A stretch of DNA of 64,000 nucleotides. Origin: Bufo bufo. Lineage: Eukaryota; Chordata; Amphibia; Anura; Bufonidae. The notes below the pieces were generated by a model that made no database searches, was not told the origin of the DNA, and saw only the letters and a program-made list of their open reading frames with translations. Where the stretch lies: assembly GCF_905171765.1 (NCBI RefSeq), contig NC_053390.1, positions 581,524,471 through 581,588,470 on the forward strand. The letters run 5' to 3'. Positions 1 to 9,478 of this stretch are shown here, piece by piece (positions within the stretch are counted from its first letter, which is position 1; each line of letters begins with the position of its first letter). A program made the position numbers and the translations under genes.

Positions 1-117
1 TTAAAAGCAGTTTTCCATTCGTCTCCCGAGTCCCCAAATCGAGTTTGGAAAACCATGAAGCCCCCAGAACCTGATTGAACAGATCGGGAATTGAAGGAAG
101 GGAATATTGATTCTTAA
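1..117 (-). pseudogene. Ty3/Gypsy reverse transcriptase fragment (Gypsy copy 2)
   Basis: Read on the minus strand, this end of the window encodes residues typical of the start of a Ty3/Gypsy reverse transcriptase, such as IPDLFNQV and FSKLDL, then GDEWK after a gap. They match the corresponding stretch of the better-preserved Gypsy copy at 56160-59084. The frame is broken: the segment between the KLDL and GDEWK motifs is shortened. It belongs to the minus-strand Gypsy copy whose LTR is at 10963-11570, and it runs off the left edge of the window. The separation from the rest of that copy is caused by the TTAA element at 118-3711 and the hAT element at 3746-9478. Confidence 0.8.
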
Positions 118-202
118 CCTGTTTAGGACATAGGGCGTACCGGTACGCCCTGATGTCCCGGTACTTAAGGACACAGGGTGTACAGGTACGTCCTATGTAT
201 TT

Positions 203-575
203 CCGATCACGGCGGGCGGTGATCGGAACCCGGTCCCTGCTCAAATCATTGAGCAGACACCTTGGGTAAATGCGCGGGGGGGTCCCGTGACCCCCCGTGT
301 CGACGATCGCCGCAAACCGCAGGTCAATTCTGACCTGCGGTTTGCGGTTTTTACATGCGGCGGCGGTGCTATCGGGTCCCCGTGGGGCTGAGGGGGGGGA
401 CCCGATGGCATGGAAGGCAGCGTGATGCCTGCCTGAGGCATCGGCGCTGCCTTCCGGTGAGGAGCCTGTGAGATCCAGCCTCCTGGATCTCACAGGCCGG
501 AAGCTGTATGAGTAATACAGACTGTATTACTCATACAGCCAATGCATTCCAATACAGAGGTATTGGAATGCATTG
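203..575. repeat. Chain of eight consecutive hairpins
   Basis: Eight inverted repeats follow one another almost without spacers: 203-226, 238-255, about 273-295, 311-346, 371-406, 412-455, 465-496 and 504-538, with a further one at 540-575. Most stems are perfect, with loops of 0-16 bases. The last three have 14-17 bp perfect stems. It lies close to the left end of TTAA element 1. A similar chain lies at the right end of TTAA element 2 (29265-29585), so the arrangement is a family property. Confidence 0.85.
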
Positions 576-734
576 TAACGGATTAGACCCCCAAAAGTTG
601 AAGTCCCAAAGTGGGACAAAAAAATAAGTAAAAATAAAAGTTGAAAAAATAAAGTTTTTCCCCCCAAAAATTAAAACTTTCAAGTAAAAATAAACAAAAA
701 CGTCATTTTCTCCAAATAAAGTAAAATAAAATTG

Positions 735-2480
735 GTAAAAATTAGGAAAAAAAAAAGTTTACATATTAGGTATCGCCGCATGCGTATCGACCGGCTATAT
801 TAACATATCACATGACCTAACCCCTCAGATGAACACCGTAAAAAATTAAAAATAAAAACTGTGCTAAATAAACAATTTTTTTGTCACCTTACATCACAAA
901 AAGTACAACAACAAGCGATCAAAAAGGTGTATGCTCACCAAAATAGTACTAATCTAACCGTCACCTCATCCTGCAAAAAATGAGACCCTATCTAAGTTAA
1001 TCGCTCAAAAGCTGAAAAAACTTTGGCTCTCAGACTATGGAGACACTAAAACATGATTTTTTTTTGTTTCAAAAATGAAATAATTGTGTAAAACTTACAT
1101 TAAAAAAAAAGTATACATATTAGGTATCATCGCGCCCGTAATAACCTGCTCCATAAAAATATCACATGACCTAACCCCTCAGGTGAATACTGTGAAAAAA
1201 AAAAGTGTAAAAAATTTTTTTTTTGTCACCTTACATCACAAAAAATGTAATAGCAAGCTATCAAAAAGTCATATGCACCCCAAAATAGTGCCAATCAAAC
1301 CGTCATCTCCTCCCGCAAAAAATGAGACCCTAACTAAGGGTACTTTCACACTAGCGTTGTTTTAAACCGGCGTTCAATTCCGACACCGGAACTGCCCGCC
1401 GGATCCGGAAAAACGTGTGAAAACGGATTACATTTGAATCCTGATCAGGATTTTGATCACAATGAAAAAATGCATTGGAAAAAACGGATCCGCCATTTAT
1501 GGACTTATCATTTTTTTTTCACATTTTTGGGGTTTAACATGCAAAAGCCGGATCCGGTTTGACTGAACACACAGCGCCGGATCCGGCGTTAATGCAAGTC
1601 AATGGGAAAAAGACCGGATCCGGCGTTCAGTCAAAGTGTTCAGGATTTTTGGCCGGAGGTAAAAATACAGCATGCTATGTTTTTCTGAAAAGCCTGATCA
1701 GTCAAAAAGACTGAAGTGAAGACATCCTGATGCATCCTGAACGGATTACTCTCCATTCAGAATGCATTAGGATAAAACTCATCAGTTCTTTTCCGGATTT
1801 GAGCCCCTAGGACGGAACTCAGCGCCGGAAAAGAAAAACGCTAGTGTGAAAGTACCCTAAGATAATCGCCCAAAAACTGGAAAAAACTATGGCTCTCAGA
1901 CTATGGAGACACTAAAACATGATTTTTTTTGTTTCAAAATGAAATCATTGTGTAAAACTTACATCAATAAAAAAAAGTATACATATTAGGTATCACCGCG
2001 TCTGTAATAACCTGCTCTATAAAAATATCACATGACCTAACCCCTCAGGTGAACACCGTAAAAAAAGTTAAATAAAAACGGTGTCAAAAAAGCCATTTTT
2101 TGTCACCTTACATCACATAAAGTGTAATAGCAAGCGATCAAAAAGTCACACGCACCCCAAAATAGTGCCAATCAAACCGTCATCTCATCCCGCAAAAATC
2201 ATACCCTACCCAAGATAATCGCCCAAAAACTGAAAAAACTATGGCTCTCAGACTATGGAGACACTAAAACATGATTTTTTTTGTTTCAAAAATGAAATCA
2301 TTGTTTAAAACTTACATAAATAAAAAAATTGTATACATATTAGGTATCGACGCGTTGGTGAAAATCTGGTCTATAAAAATACCACATGATCTAACCTGTC
2401 AGATGAATGTTGTAAATGACCAAAAAAACGGTGCCAAAACAGCTATTTCTTGTTACCTTGTCTCACAAAAAGTGTAATAT
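735..2480. repeat. Tandem ~355-bp repeats inside TTAA element 1
   Basis: Three to four diverged copies of a unit of about 350-360 bp. Landmarks that recur are the phrases TACATATTAGGTATC (about 765, 1114, 1981, 2336), GTCACCTTACATCACA and GGCTCTCAGACTATGGAG. The second unit is interrupted by the MITE at 1338-1858. Short ORFs in this stretch have no coding signature. Confidence 0.8.
1338..1858. mobile_element. Harbinger-type MITE, 521 bp, TSD TAA
   Basis: The terminal inverted repeats start GGGTACTTTCACACTAGCG and are perfect over about 20 bp. The element is flanked by TAA on both sides. Neighbouring copies of the ~355-bp host repeat show the uninterrupted target (around 995 and 2215), so the insertion boundaries are well supported. 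It has no coding capacity. 3-bp TWA duplications are typical of PIF/Harbinger elements. A relative lies at 34349-34866. Confidence 0.88.
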
Positions 2481-2539
2481 GGAGCAACCAAAAATCATAT
2501 GTACCCTAAACTAGTACCAACAAAACTGCCACCCTATCC

Positions 2540-3345
2540 CATAGTTTCTAAAATGGGGTCACTTGTTTGGAGTTTCTACTCTAGGGGTGCATCAGGGGGG
2601 CTTCAAATGGGACATGGTGTCAAAAAAACAGTCCAGCAAAATCTGCCTTCCAAAAACCGTATGGCATTCCTTTCGTTCTGCGCTCTGCCGTGTGCCCGTT
2701 CAGCGGTTTACAACCACATATGGGGTATTTATGTAAACTACAGAATCAGGGCCATAAATATTGAGTTTTGTTTGGCTGTTAACCCTTGCTTTGTAACTGC
2801 AAAAAAATTATTAAAACTGAAAATCTGCCAAAAAAGTTAAATTTTGAAATTACATCTCTATTTTCCATTTATACATGTGGAACACCTAAAGGGTTAACAA
2901 AGTTTGTAAAATTAGTTTTGAATACCTTGAGGGGTGCATTTTCTAAAATGAGGTCACTTGTTCGGAGTTTCTACTCTAGGGGTGCATCAGGGGGGCTTTA
3001 AATGGGACTTGGTGTCAAAAAACCAGTCCAGCAAAATCTGCCTTCCAAAAACCGTATGGCATTACTTTCCTTCTCCGCCCTGCCATGTGCCCGTACAGCG
3101 GTTTACAACCACATATGGGGTGTGTTTATAAACTACAGAATCAGAGCCATAAATAATGAGTTGTGTTTGGCTGTTAACCCTTGCTTTGTAACTGGAAAAA
3201 ATTAATAAAATGGAAAATCTGCCAAAAAAGTGAAATTTTGAAATTGTATCTCTATTTTCCATTAATTTTTGTGGAACACCTAAAGGGTTAATGATGTTTG
3301 TAAAATCAGTTTTGAATACCTTGAGGGTGTAGTTTCTAGAATGGG
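2540..3345. repeat. Two tandem ~410-bp repeats
   Basis: Two long direct repeats of about 400 bp, starting near 2545 and 2948. Shared landmarks are TCACTTGTTYGGAGTTTC, CAGCAAAATCTGCCTTCC and GTGGAACACCTAAAGGG. They are part of TTAA element 1. From 3345 to 3711 the rest of the element is AT-rich with no ORF and no further repeat that I can define. Confidence 0.8.
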
Positions 3346-3715
3346 GTCATTTTTGGGTGGTTTCAATTATGTAAGCCTCACAAAGTGACTTCAGACCTGA
3401 ACTGGTCCTTAAAAAGTTGGTTTTTGAAAATTTCTAAGAAATTTCAAGATTTACTTCTAAACTTCTAAGCCTTGTAACGTCCCCCAAAAATAAAGTATCA
3501 TTCCCATAATGATCCTAACATGAAGTAGACATAAGGGGAATGTAAAGTAAAAACTATTTTTGTAGGTATTACTATATATTATAGAAGTAGAGAAATTGAA
3601 GCTTGGAAATTTTCTAATTTTTCAAAATTTTTTACTAATTTGGTATTTTTTTATAAATAAAAATTAAGTTTTTTGACTCCATTTTACCAGTGTCATGAAG
3701 TACAATATGTGTTAA

Positions 3716-3745
3716 CATAATCTCTCATGAAATTACATTCAGGAC
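3716..3745 (-). pseudogene. Ty3/Gypsy RT sliver between two insertions
   Basis: Thirty bases of Gypsy copy 2 survive between TTAA element 1 and the hAT element at 3746. On the minus strand they continue the Gypsy frame from 9479-9486 (YNLSGPE) and encode a short stretch resembling the region just before the RT core. Compared with the Gypsy copy at 56160-59084, about 40-45 residues are missing between this sliver and the fragment at 1-117. That deletion either predates the TTAA element or was made with it. Confidence 0.6.
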
Positions 3746-4268
3746 TAGGGTTGAGCGAACCCGAACTGTAAAGTTCGGGTTCGTACCGAACCTTATGATT
3801 TTTTAGACCCCGGACAAGAACCCGAACATTTCAGTAAAAGTTCGGGTTCGGTGTTCGGCGATTTATTGCCGCTTTTTGAAAGGCTGCAGAGCCAATCAAC
3901 AAGCGTTTAACTCTGTGCCCTTAGAAGCCATCACAGCTATGCCTACTAATGGTATGGCTGTGATTGGCCAGTGCAGCATGTGACCCAGTCTCTGTATAAG
4001 CTGGAGTCACGTAGCGCTGCACGTCACTCTGCTGTGCTTAGTGTAGGGATAGTATGCTGCTGCTGTGAGAGATAGAATAGGAAAGAATCTTTAATCTGAA
4101 ATGCTTGTTAACTTAGCAATCTACATAGATTTAGTTTTGTGGGTGCAGTGCACAATCTTTTTACCCTGCCCTGAGCCCTGTGACAGAGAAAAATAACTTT
4201 TATCCGTCTGTTAGTTAGGTGGGCGGCGGCGGACATTTTATGCAAGCTCAGTGCACCAGCACAGCATA

Positions 4269-5856
4269 CAGTTGCAAGAAAAAGTATATGAACCCTTTGG
4301 AATGATATGGATTTCTGCACAAATTGGTCATAAAATGTGATCTGATCTTCATCTAAGTCACAACAATAGACAATCACAGTCTGCTTAAACTAATAATACA
4401 CAAAGAATTAAATGTTACCATGTTTTTATTGAACACACCATGTAAACATTCACAGTGCAGGTGGAAAAGGTATGTGAACCCCTAGACTAATGACATCTCC
4501 AAGAGCTAATTGGAGTGAGGTGTCAGCCAACTGGAGTCCAATCAATGAGATGAGATTGGAGGTGTTGGTTACAGATGCCCTGCCCTATAAAAAAAACACA
4601 CACCAGTTCTGTGTTTGCCTGATGTGAATGATGCCTCGCACAAAAGAGCTCTCAGAAGACCTATGATTAAGAATTGTTGACTTGCATAAAGCTGGAAAGG
4701 GTTATAAAAGTATCTCGAAAAGCCTTGCCTTTCATCAGTCCACGGTAAGACAAATTGTTTATAAATGGAGAGAGTTCAGCACTGCTGCTACTCTCCCTAG
4801 TAGTGGCCATCCTGTAAAGATGACTGCAGTAGCACAGCGCAGACTGCTCAATGAGGTGAAGAAGAATCCTAGAGTGCCAGCTAAAGACTTACAAAAGTCT
4901 CTAGCATATGCTAACATCCCTGTTAGCGAATCTACGATACGTAGAACACTAAACAAGAATGGATTTCATGGGAGGATACCACAGAGGAAGCCACTGCTGT
5001 CCAAAAAAAACATTGCTACACGTTTACAGTTTGCACAAGAGCACCTGGATGTTCCATAGCAGCACTGGCAAAATATTCTGTGGACAGATGAAACCAAAGT
5101 TGAGTTGTTTGGAAGAAACACACAACACTATGTGTGAAGAAAAAGAGGCACAGCACACCAACATCAAAACCTCATCCCAACTGTGAAGTATGGTGGTGGG
5201 GGCATCATGGTTTGGGGTTGCTTTGCTGCGTCAGGGCCTGAATGGATTGCTATCAAAGGTAAAATGAATTCTCAAGTTTATCAAGACATTTTGCAGGAGA
5301 ACTTAAGGCCATTTGTCCACCAGCTGAAGCTCAACAGAAGATGGGTGTTGCAACAGGACAACGACCCAAAGAATAGAGGTAAATCAACAACAGAATGGCT
5401 TAAACAGAAGAAAATACGCCTTCTGGAGTGGCCCAGTCAGAGTCCTGACTTCAACCCGATTGGGAAGCTGTGGCATGACCTCAAGAAAGCGATTCACACC
5501 AGACATCCCAAGAATATTGCTGAACTGAAACATTTCTGTAAAGAGGAATGGTCAAGAATTACTCCTGACCGTTGTGCACCTCTGATCTGCAACTACAGGA
5601 AACGTTTGGTTTAAGTTATTGCTGCCAAAGGAGGTTCAACCAGTTATTAAATCCAAAGGTTCACATACCTTTTCCACCTGCGCTGTGAATGTTTACATGG
5701 TGTGTTCAATAAAAACATGGTAACAATTAATTCTTTGTGTGTTATTAGTTTAAGCAGACTATGATTGTCTTGATGAAGATCAGATCACATTTTATGGCCA
5801 ATTTGTGCAGAAATCCATATCATTCCAAAGGGTTCACATACTTTTTCTTGCAACTA
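4269..5856 (+). mobile_element. Tc1/mariner element A
   Basis: It starts CAGTTGCAAGAAAAAGTA and ends with the inverse of this, with the terminal G mutated to A. It is flanked by TA at 4267-4268 and 5857-5858. About 80 bp of inverted repeat is recognisable at each end. The empty target is visible in a neighbouring hAT repeat near 6173-6190, where GCACAGCATATGTGC is uninterrupted. It belongs to the same family as the copies at 12263, 15897, 19531 and 52044. Confidence 0.95.
4631..5650 (+). pseudogene. Tc1-type transposase, decayed (element A)
   Basis: DDE transposase of the Tc1 type, normally about 340 residues. It has two N-terminal helix-turn-helix DNA-binding regions (around 4680-4970, e.g. 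[14 protein letters not shown] and SESTIRRTLNKNGF) and then the catalytic core. The start ATG at 4631 is at the usual [11 protein letters not shown] beginning. Premature stops lie at 4664 (TGA), 5057 (TAG), about 5135 (TGA) and 5612 (TAA). The first catalytic Asp (WTDETK, ~5083) and the second (QQDNDPK, ~5356) remain. The position of the third catalytic residue reads NPIGKLW instead of NPIEMLW, so the Glu is lost. The product cannot be active; the copy may only serve as a substrate in trans. Confidence 0.93.
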
Positions 5857-5869
5857 TATGTGCTTTTGT

Positions 5870-7340
5870 GACATTCAAATCCAAGCTTGAAATACTGCAA
5901 TAATAATAATCTGGGTTTAAAAAAACACCCATTTTTGGCAATATCCTACATCTGGTGCTTTGCAGCATTTGTCAGTGTGCAATTTAAGCTAGAAATACAG
6001 CAATAATTTTCTGGGTTTTAAAAAACACCCTTTTTGGGCAAAATAATCAATTTTACAGCCCTTGCTGCATCTGTCAGTGTGAGATATGCGCTTTAGATAC
6101 TGCTGTGCTATTCTGGTATTAAAAAAACACACCCATTTTGGGCAAAGTACTTAATATGCAAGCTCAGTGCACCAGCACAGCATATGTGCTTTTTTGACAT
6201 TCAAATCCAAGCTTGAAATACTTCAATAATTTTCTGGGTTTTGAAAAACACCCATTTTTTTCAATACCCTCCATCTGGGGCCTCTGCCACATTAGTCAGT
6301 GTGCAATTTAAGCTAGGAATACAGCTATAATTTTCTGGGTTTTAAAAAACACCCATTTTGGGCAAAATACTTAATTTGCGGCCTTGTCTGCATCTGTCAG
6401 TGTGAGATACACACTTTAGGTACTGCTGTGCTATTCTGGTATTAAAAAAACACCCATTTAGGGCAGAAATCTTAATTTTGCAGCCTTTGCTGCATATGTC
6501 ATTGTGAGATACACCCTTTAGATACTAAAATAGAAAAGAATTGTGATGGCACACTCGCATTTGGATTAAATAAGTGGATATTTATTGTTATATAAAGTAA
6601 AATGTTTGATGGTATTTATTTAAATTATATAAATGATGGTATAAAAAATATAAAAATAAAAATAAAAATGTATATATATAATATACGTTAGGGTAGAGTA
6701 TAGAGTCTATTGGACAGAGGTATATATTTCAATGGGTATTGAAACCCTTCTATTTATAAGTACATATATACCCTTTAGATACTGTTGTTCTACTCTGCTA
6801 TTAAAAAAACACCCATTTAGGGCAAAAATCTTAATTTTACAGCCTTTGCTGCATCTGTCATTGTGAGATAAACCCTTTACATACTGCTGTGCTATTCTGG
6901 TATTAAATAAACACTCATTTTGGGCAAAAATCTTAATTTGCGGCCTTGTCTGCATCTGTACGCGTGAGATACGTGCTTTAGATACTGATGTGCTTTTCTG
7001 GTATTAAAAAAACACCCATTTTGGGCAAAAATCTTAATTTGCGGCCTTGTCTGCATCTGTACATGTGAGATACACGCTTTAGATACTGCTGTGCTATTCT
7101 GGTATTAAAAAAACACCCATTTTGGACAAAAATCCTAATTTGCGGCCTTGTCTGCATCTGTACGTGTGAGATACACCCTTAAGATACTGTTGTTCTATTT
7201 TGCTATAAAAAAAAACATTTAGGGCAACAATCTTAATTTTGCAGCCTTTGCTGCATCTGTCATTGTGAGATACACACGTTAGATACTGTTGTTCTATTCT
7301 GTTATAAAAAAAACACCCATTTTGGGCAAGATCCTAAATT
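5870..7340. repeat. ~102-bp tandem repeats of hAT element L
   Basis: A dozen or so diverged repeats. The best-kept ones (about 6380-7330) have a period of roughly 102 bp, with recurring phrases GAGATACACGCTTTAGATACTG, TGCTGCATCTGTCA and AAAACACCCATTTTGGGCA. They show no coding signature. Tc1 element A and the 243-bp insertion at 6525 both landed in this array. From 7340 to 7480 there is a proline-codon-poor stretch with a CATATGGACCTCC-like segment also found at 9170 and 36580. Confidence 0.85.
6525..6767. mobile_element. Unclassified 243-bp insertion with 14-bp direct duplication
   Basis: An AT-rich block that interrupts one ~102-bp hAT repeat. The 14-bp phrase ACCCTTTAGATACT stands on both sides (ending about 6524 and starting about 6768), as expected for a target-site duplication from target-primed retroposition. 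The insert contains an A-rich run (about 6640-6670) and no ORF. I do not recognise the family; a SINE or a truncated LINE end is possible. Confidence 0.6.
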
Positions 7341-7480
7341 TAAGAAATATGAGGAGACTGTCAAATAAGGGACAAGGCCCCGTTCGTGGTGCTACTGGTG
7401 GAGCTCCTACTTGATATGGACCTCCAATTCATAAATCAAGTTTATTTATTTTTTATTTGTATGTATTTTATTTTATGTAA

Positions 7481-8145
7481 TTTCCCTAATTTGTCTGTTA
7501 CATTTTCGGGTGAAATTCACCAATTTTTGGGTGTGATATACAACTGCAATACCTAGTAGACAGGAAAACAAATTTCACTAATTTGTCTGTTACATTCTAG
7601 GGTGAAATTCACCAATTTTTGGGTGTGATATACCACTGCTATACCTAGTGGACAGGTAAAAAAAGTCACAAATTTTTCTGTTACATTTTCTGGTGAAATT
7701 CGCCAATTTTTGGGTGTGATATACCACGGCTATACCTAGTAGACAGGTAAAAAAAATCATTAATTTGTCTGTTACATATTCGGTTAAAATTCACCAATTT
7801 TTGGGTGTTATATACCCCTGCTGTACCTAGTACACAGGTAAAAAACATTTCACTAATTTGTCTGTTAAGTTTTCGGGTGAAATTCACAAATTTTTGGGTG
7901 TGATATACCACTGCTATACCTACTGTAGTAGACAGGTAAAAAAATTTCACTAATTTGTCTGTTACATTCTTGGGTGACATTTGACCATTTTTGCCGTGAT
8001 TAAACCCCTGTTCTGCATAGGGGATAGGGACCTAAATTTCAAAAAATCGTCTGTTACAAGGTGACAATTTACCATCTTTGCCGTATACAAAACCCCTGCT
8101 CGGCATAGGTGACAGGTAATTAAATTTCATAAATTCTTCTTTAAT
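7481..8145. repeat. ~92-bp tandem repeats of hAT element L
   Basis: Seven or so copies of a unit of about 90-95 bp with recurring ATTTGTCTGTTACATT, CACCAATTTTTGGGTG and CTATACCTAGTAGACAGG. The inverted counterpart stands in the right-hand hAT element at 37575-38215, immediately beside its 18S-like units. The array is therefore part of the family structure rather than a local expansion. Confidence 0.85.
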
Positions 8146-8270
8146 TGATGCGCACCCCCTCCTTTCATTCAATGCTTAACCTTTAATAACTTGTCCCACA
8201 TTTCATTTGCGCTTCAATAATTTGTCCCACTCTTCCGCTCGATCATATTTCATTTGAAAAAATTAACATC

Positions 8271-8642
8271 CCTTGGATGTGGTCTCTCTTTCTCACGCTC
8301 CCTCTCCGGCGTGGAAACCTGAATCGCCGATAACCGTGATCAACATGGTAGGCTCAGAAAAGAACATCGAAAGTTGATAGAGAAGATATCCAAATTGATC
8401 GTGGACGTCACGGTGATGTGCGATCAGGTAGACGTTATCTAGAGTCAACAAAACGGCAGCAGGGCCTCTCCTGTCTAGCGTTTCCAAATCCTAAATACCC
8501 CAGTGACATTCCCTATAATTTCTTATTAATCATTCCAATAACAGGGCATCCTAAGAGTCCTTTATTGTTATTTATCGTCACTATCTCCCCCAGTCGGGAG
8601 TGGGTAATGCCGCGCGCCCCCTACTTTCCTTCGATTCTTCTG
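8271..8642 (-). pseudogene. 18S rRNA-derived segment, unit 1 (inside hAT L)
   Basis: On the minus strand this stretch follows the 5' domain of eukaryotic 18S rRNA. Recognisable landmarks, given here as they read on the plus strand, are CCTTGGATGTGG, GCTCCCTCTCCGG, CATCGAAAGTTGATAG, GTTATCTAGAGTCA and, further right, TCATTCCAATAACAGGGC, TTTATCGTCACTA and GTCGGGAGTGGGTAAT. The order is a rearranged and partly duplicated version of the rRNA order, with diverged bases and inserted filler. It is too degenerate to make a working rRNA. Recognition is from memory of the conserved 18S sequence. Confidence 0.85.
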
Positions 8643-8701
8643 CTTTAATAACTTTTCCCATATTTCCGATCAAACACAATTAAATTTCATCCATTGATCT
8701 C

Positions 8702-8856
8702 CCTTGAATGTGGTCTCTCTTTCTCATGCTCCCTCTCCGGCGTGGAACCCTGATTCGCTGATAACCATGATTAACATGGTAGGCTCAGAAAAGAACATCG
8801 AAAGTTGATAGAGAAGATATCCAAATGGATCGTGGACATCAAGGTGACGTGCAACA
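8702..8856 (-). pseudogene. 18S rRNA-derived segment, unit 2 (inside hAT L)
   Basis: A second copy of the 18S-like stretch. It begins with CCTTGAATGTGG, continues through GCTCCCTCTCCGG, CCTGATTCGCTGATAACC and ATCGAAAGTTGATAG, and ends near GGTGACGTGCAAC. It is about 90% like the first part of unit 1 by eye. It abuts hAT transposase coding sequence directly: the open reading frame at 8805-9002 begins inside it. Confidence 0.85.
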
Positions 8857-9055
8857 TGGTGGGGCAGTATGTGTGCACATGCCTACACAAACTCACTGAT
8901 GGGTCTCCAAATTGGGCACATGGCCTGATCTTGCCCTTTACGCCTTGGAGGTACTGGCCTGCCCTGCAGCTAGTGTTTTGTCTGAACGTGTGTTTAGCAT
9001 GACTGGAGGGGATTATCACAGGTTATATTTCCCAATGTTTTGGGGTGTACCCTAA
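8805..9055 (+). pseudogene. hAT transposase C-terminal remnant (element L)
   Basis: The plus-strand translation contains MVGQYVCTCLHKLTDGSPNW, followed after a frame change by ASVLSERVFSMTGG and LYFPMFWGVP. The ASVLSERxFS pattern is the conserved C-terminal hAT dimerisation motif. The first ~15 residues of the reading frame are encoded by antisense 18S-like sequence. The same chimeric arrangement is found on the minus strand at 36673-36945. No catalytic residues are present here. The rest of the transposase is absent from this element. Confidence 0.75.
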
Positions 9056-9478
9056 TAAAAAAAAAAATATATATATAAGTTTAAAACCAAAAAGCTGTGT
9101 AGGCTACCCCCTCCTCCTCCACCGCCGCTTCCACCTACATCGCCACATCCACCGCCTCCTCAACCTCCTACTCCATATGGACCTCATTCTCCTAGATCAA
9201 GATTATTATTTTATTTTTTTTACGTATTTTATGTTATTTAAAGTCATTTCCATATGCCATGCTCTTAACCACATTTTGATGCCATTTGCAGCCCTCTAGC
9301 CCTTTTCATGAAATTTTTACAGCCATTTTAGTGCTCAAAAGTTCGGGTCCCCATTGACTTCAATGGGGTTTGGGTTCGGGGTCAAGTTCGGGTCAAGTTT
9401 GGGTCCCGAACTCAAATTTTTTTGTGAAGTTCGGCCGAACCCGGCGAACTCGAGCATCCAGGTCTCTGCTCAACTCTA

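Larger units (their letters stand above)
118..3711. mobile_element. TTAA-target DNA element 1, non-autonomous
   Basis: A 3.6-kb block flanked by TTAA at 114-117 and 3712-3715. Outside both TTAA copies is minus-strand Gypsy reverse transcriptase, and the Gypsy frame is compatible across the site if one TTAA is removed. TTAA duplication is typical of piggyBac and Kolobok elements; I cannot choose between them. No transposase is visible. The two ends (CCTGTTTAGGAC and, complemented, CACATATTGTAC) do not form a convincing terminal inverted repeat, so the right end could have been altered. The content is a hairpin chain, then ~355-bp repeats, then ~410-bp repeats. Confidence 0.55.
3746..9478 (+). 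mobile_element. hAT element L (5.7 kb) with 8-bp TSD
   Basis: The ends are TAGGGTTGAGC and its complement-like partner GCTCAACTCTA, flanked by a perfect 8-bp duplication TTCAGGAC at 3738-3745 and 9479-9486. An 8-bp TSD and a TAG start are hAT hallmarks. Inside, left to right: a terminal region (3746-4268), a Tc1 insertion (4269-5856), ~102-bp tandem repeats, ~92-bp tandem repeats, two 18S-rRNA-like units, a remnant of transposase C-terminal coding sequence (8805-9055) and the right terminal region. Sequence before the Tc1 contains the hAT subterminal motif AAGTTCGGGTTCG. The element is inserted in Gypsy copy 2. Confidence 0.88.
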
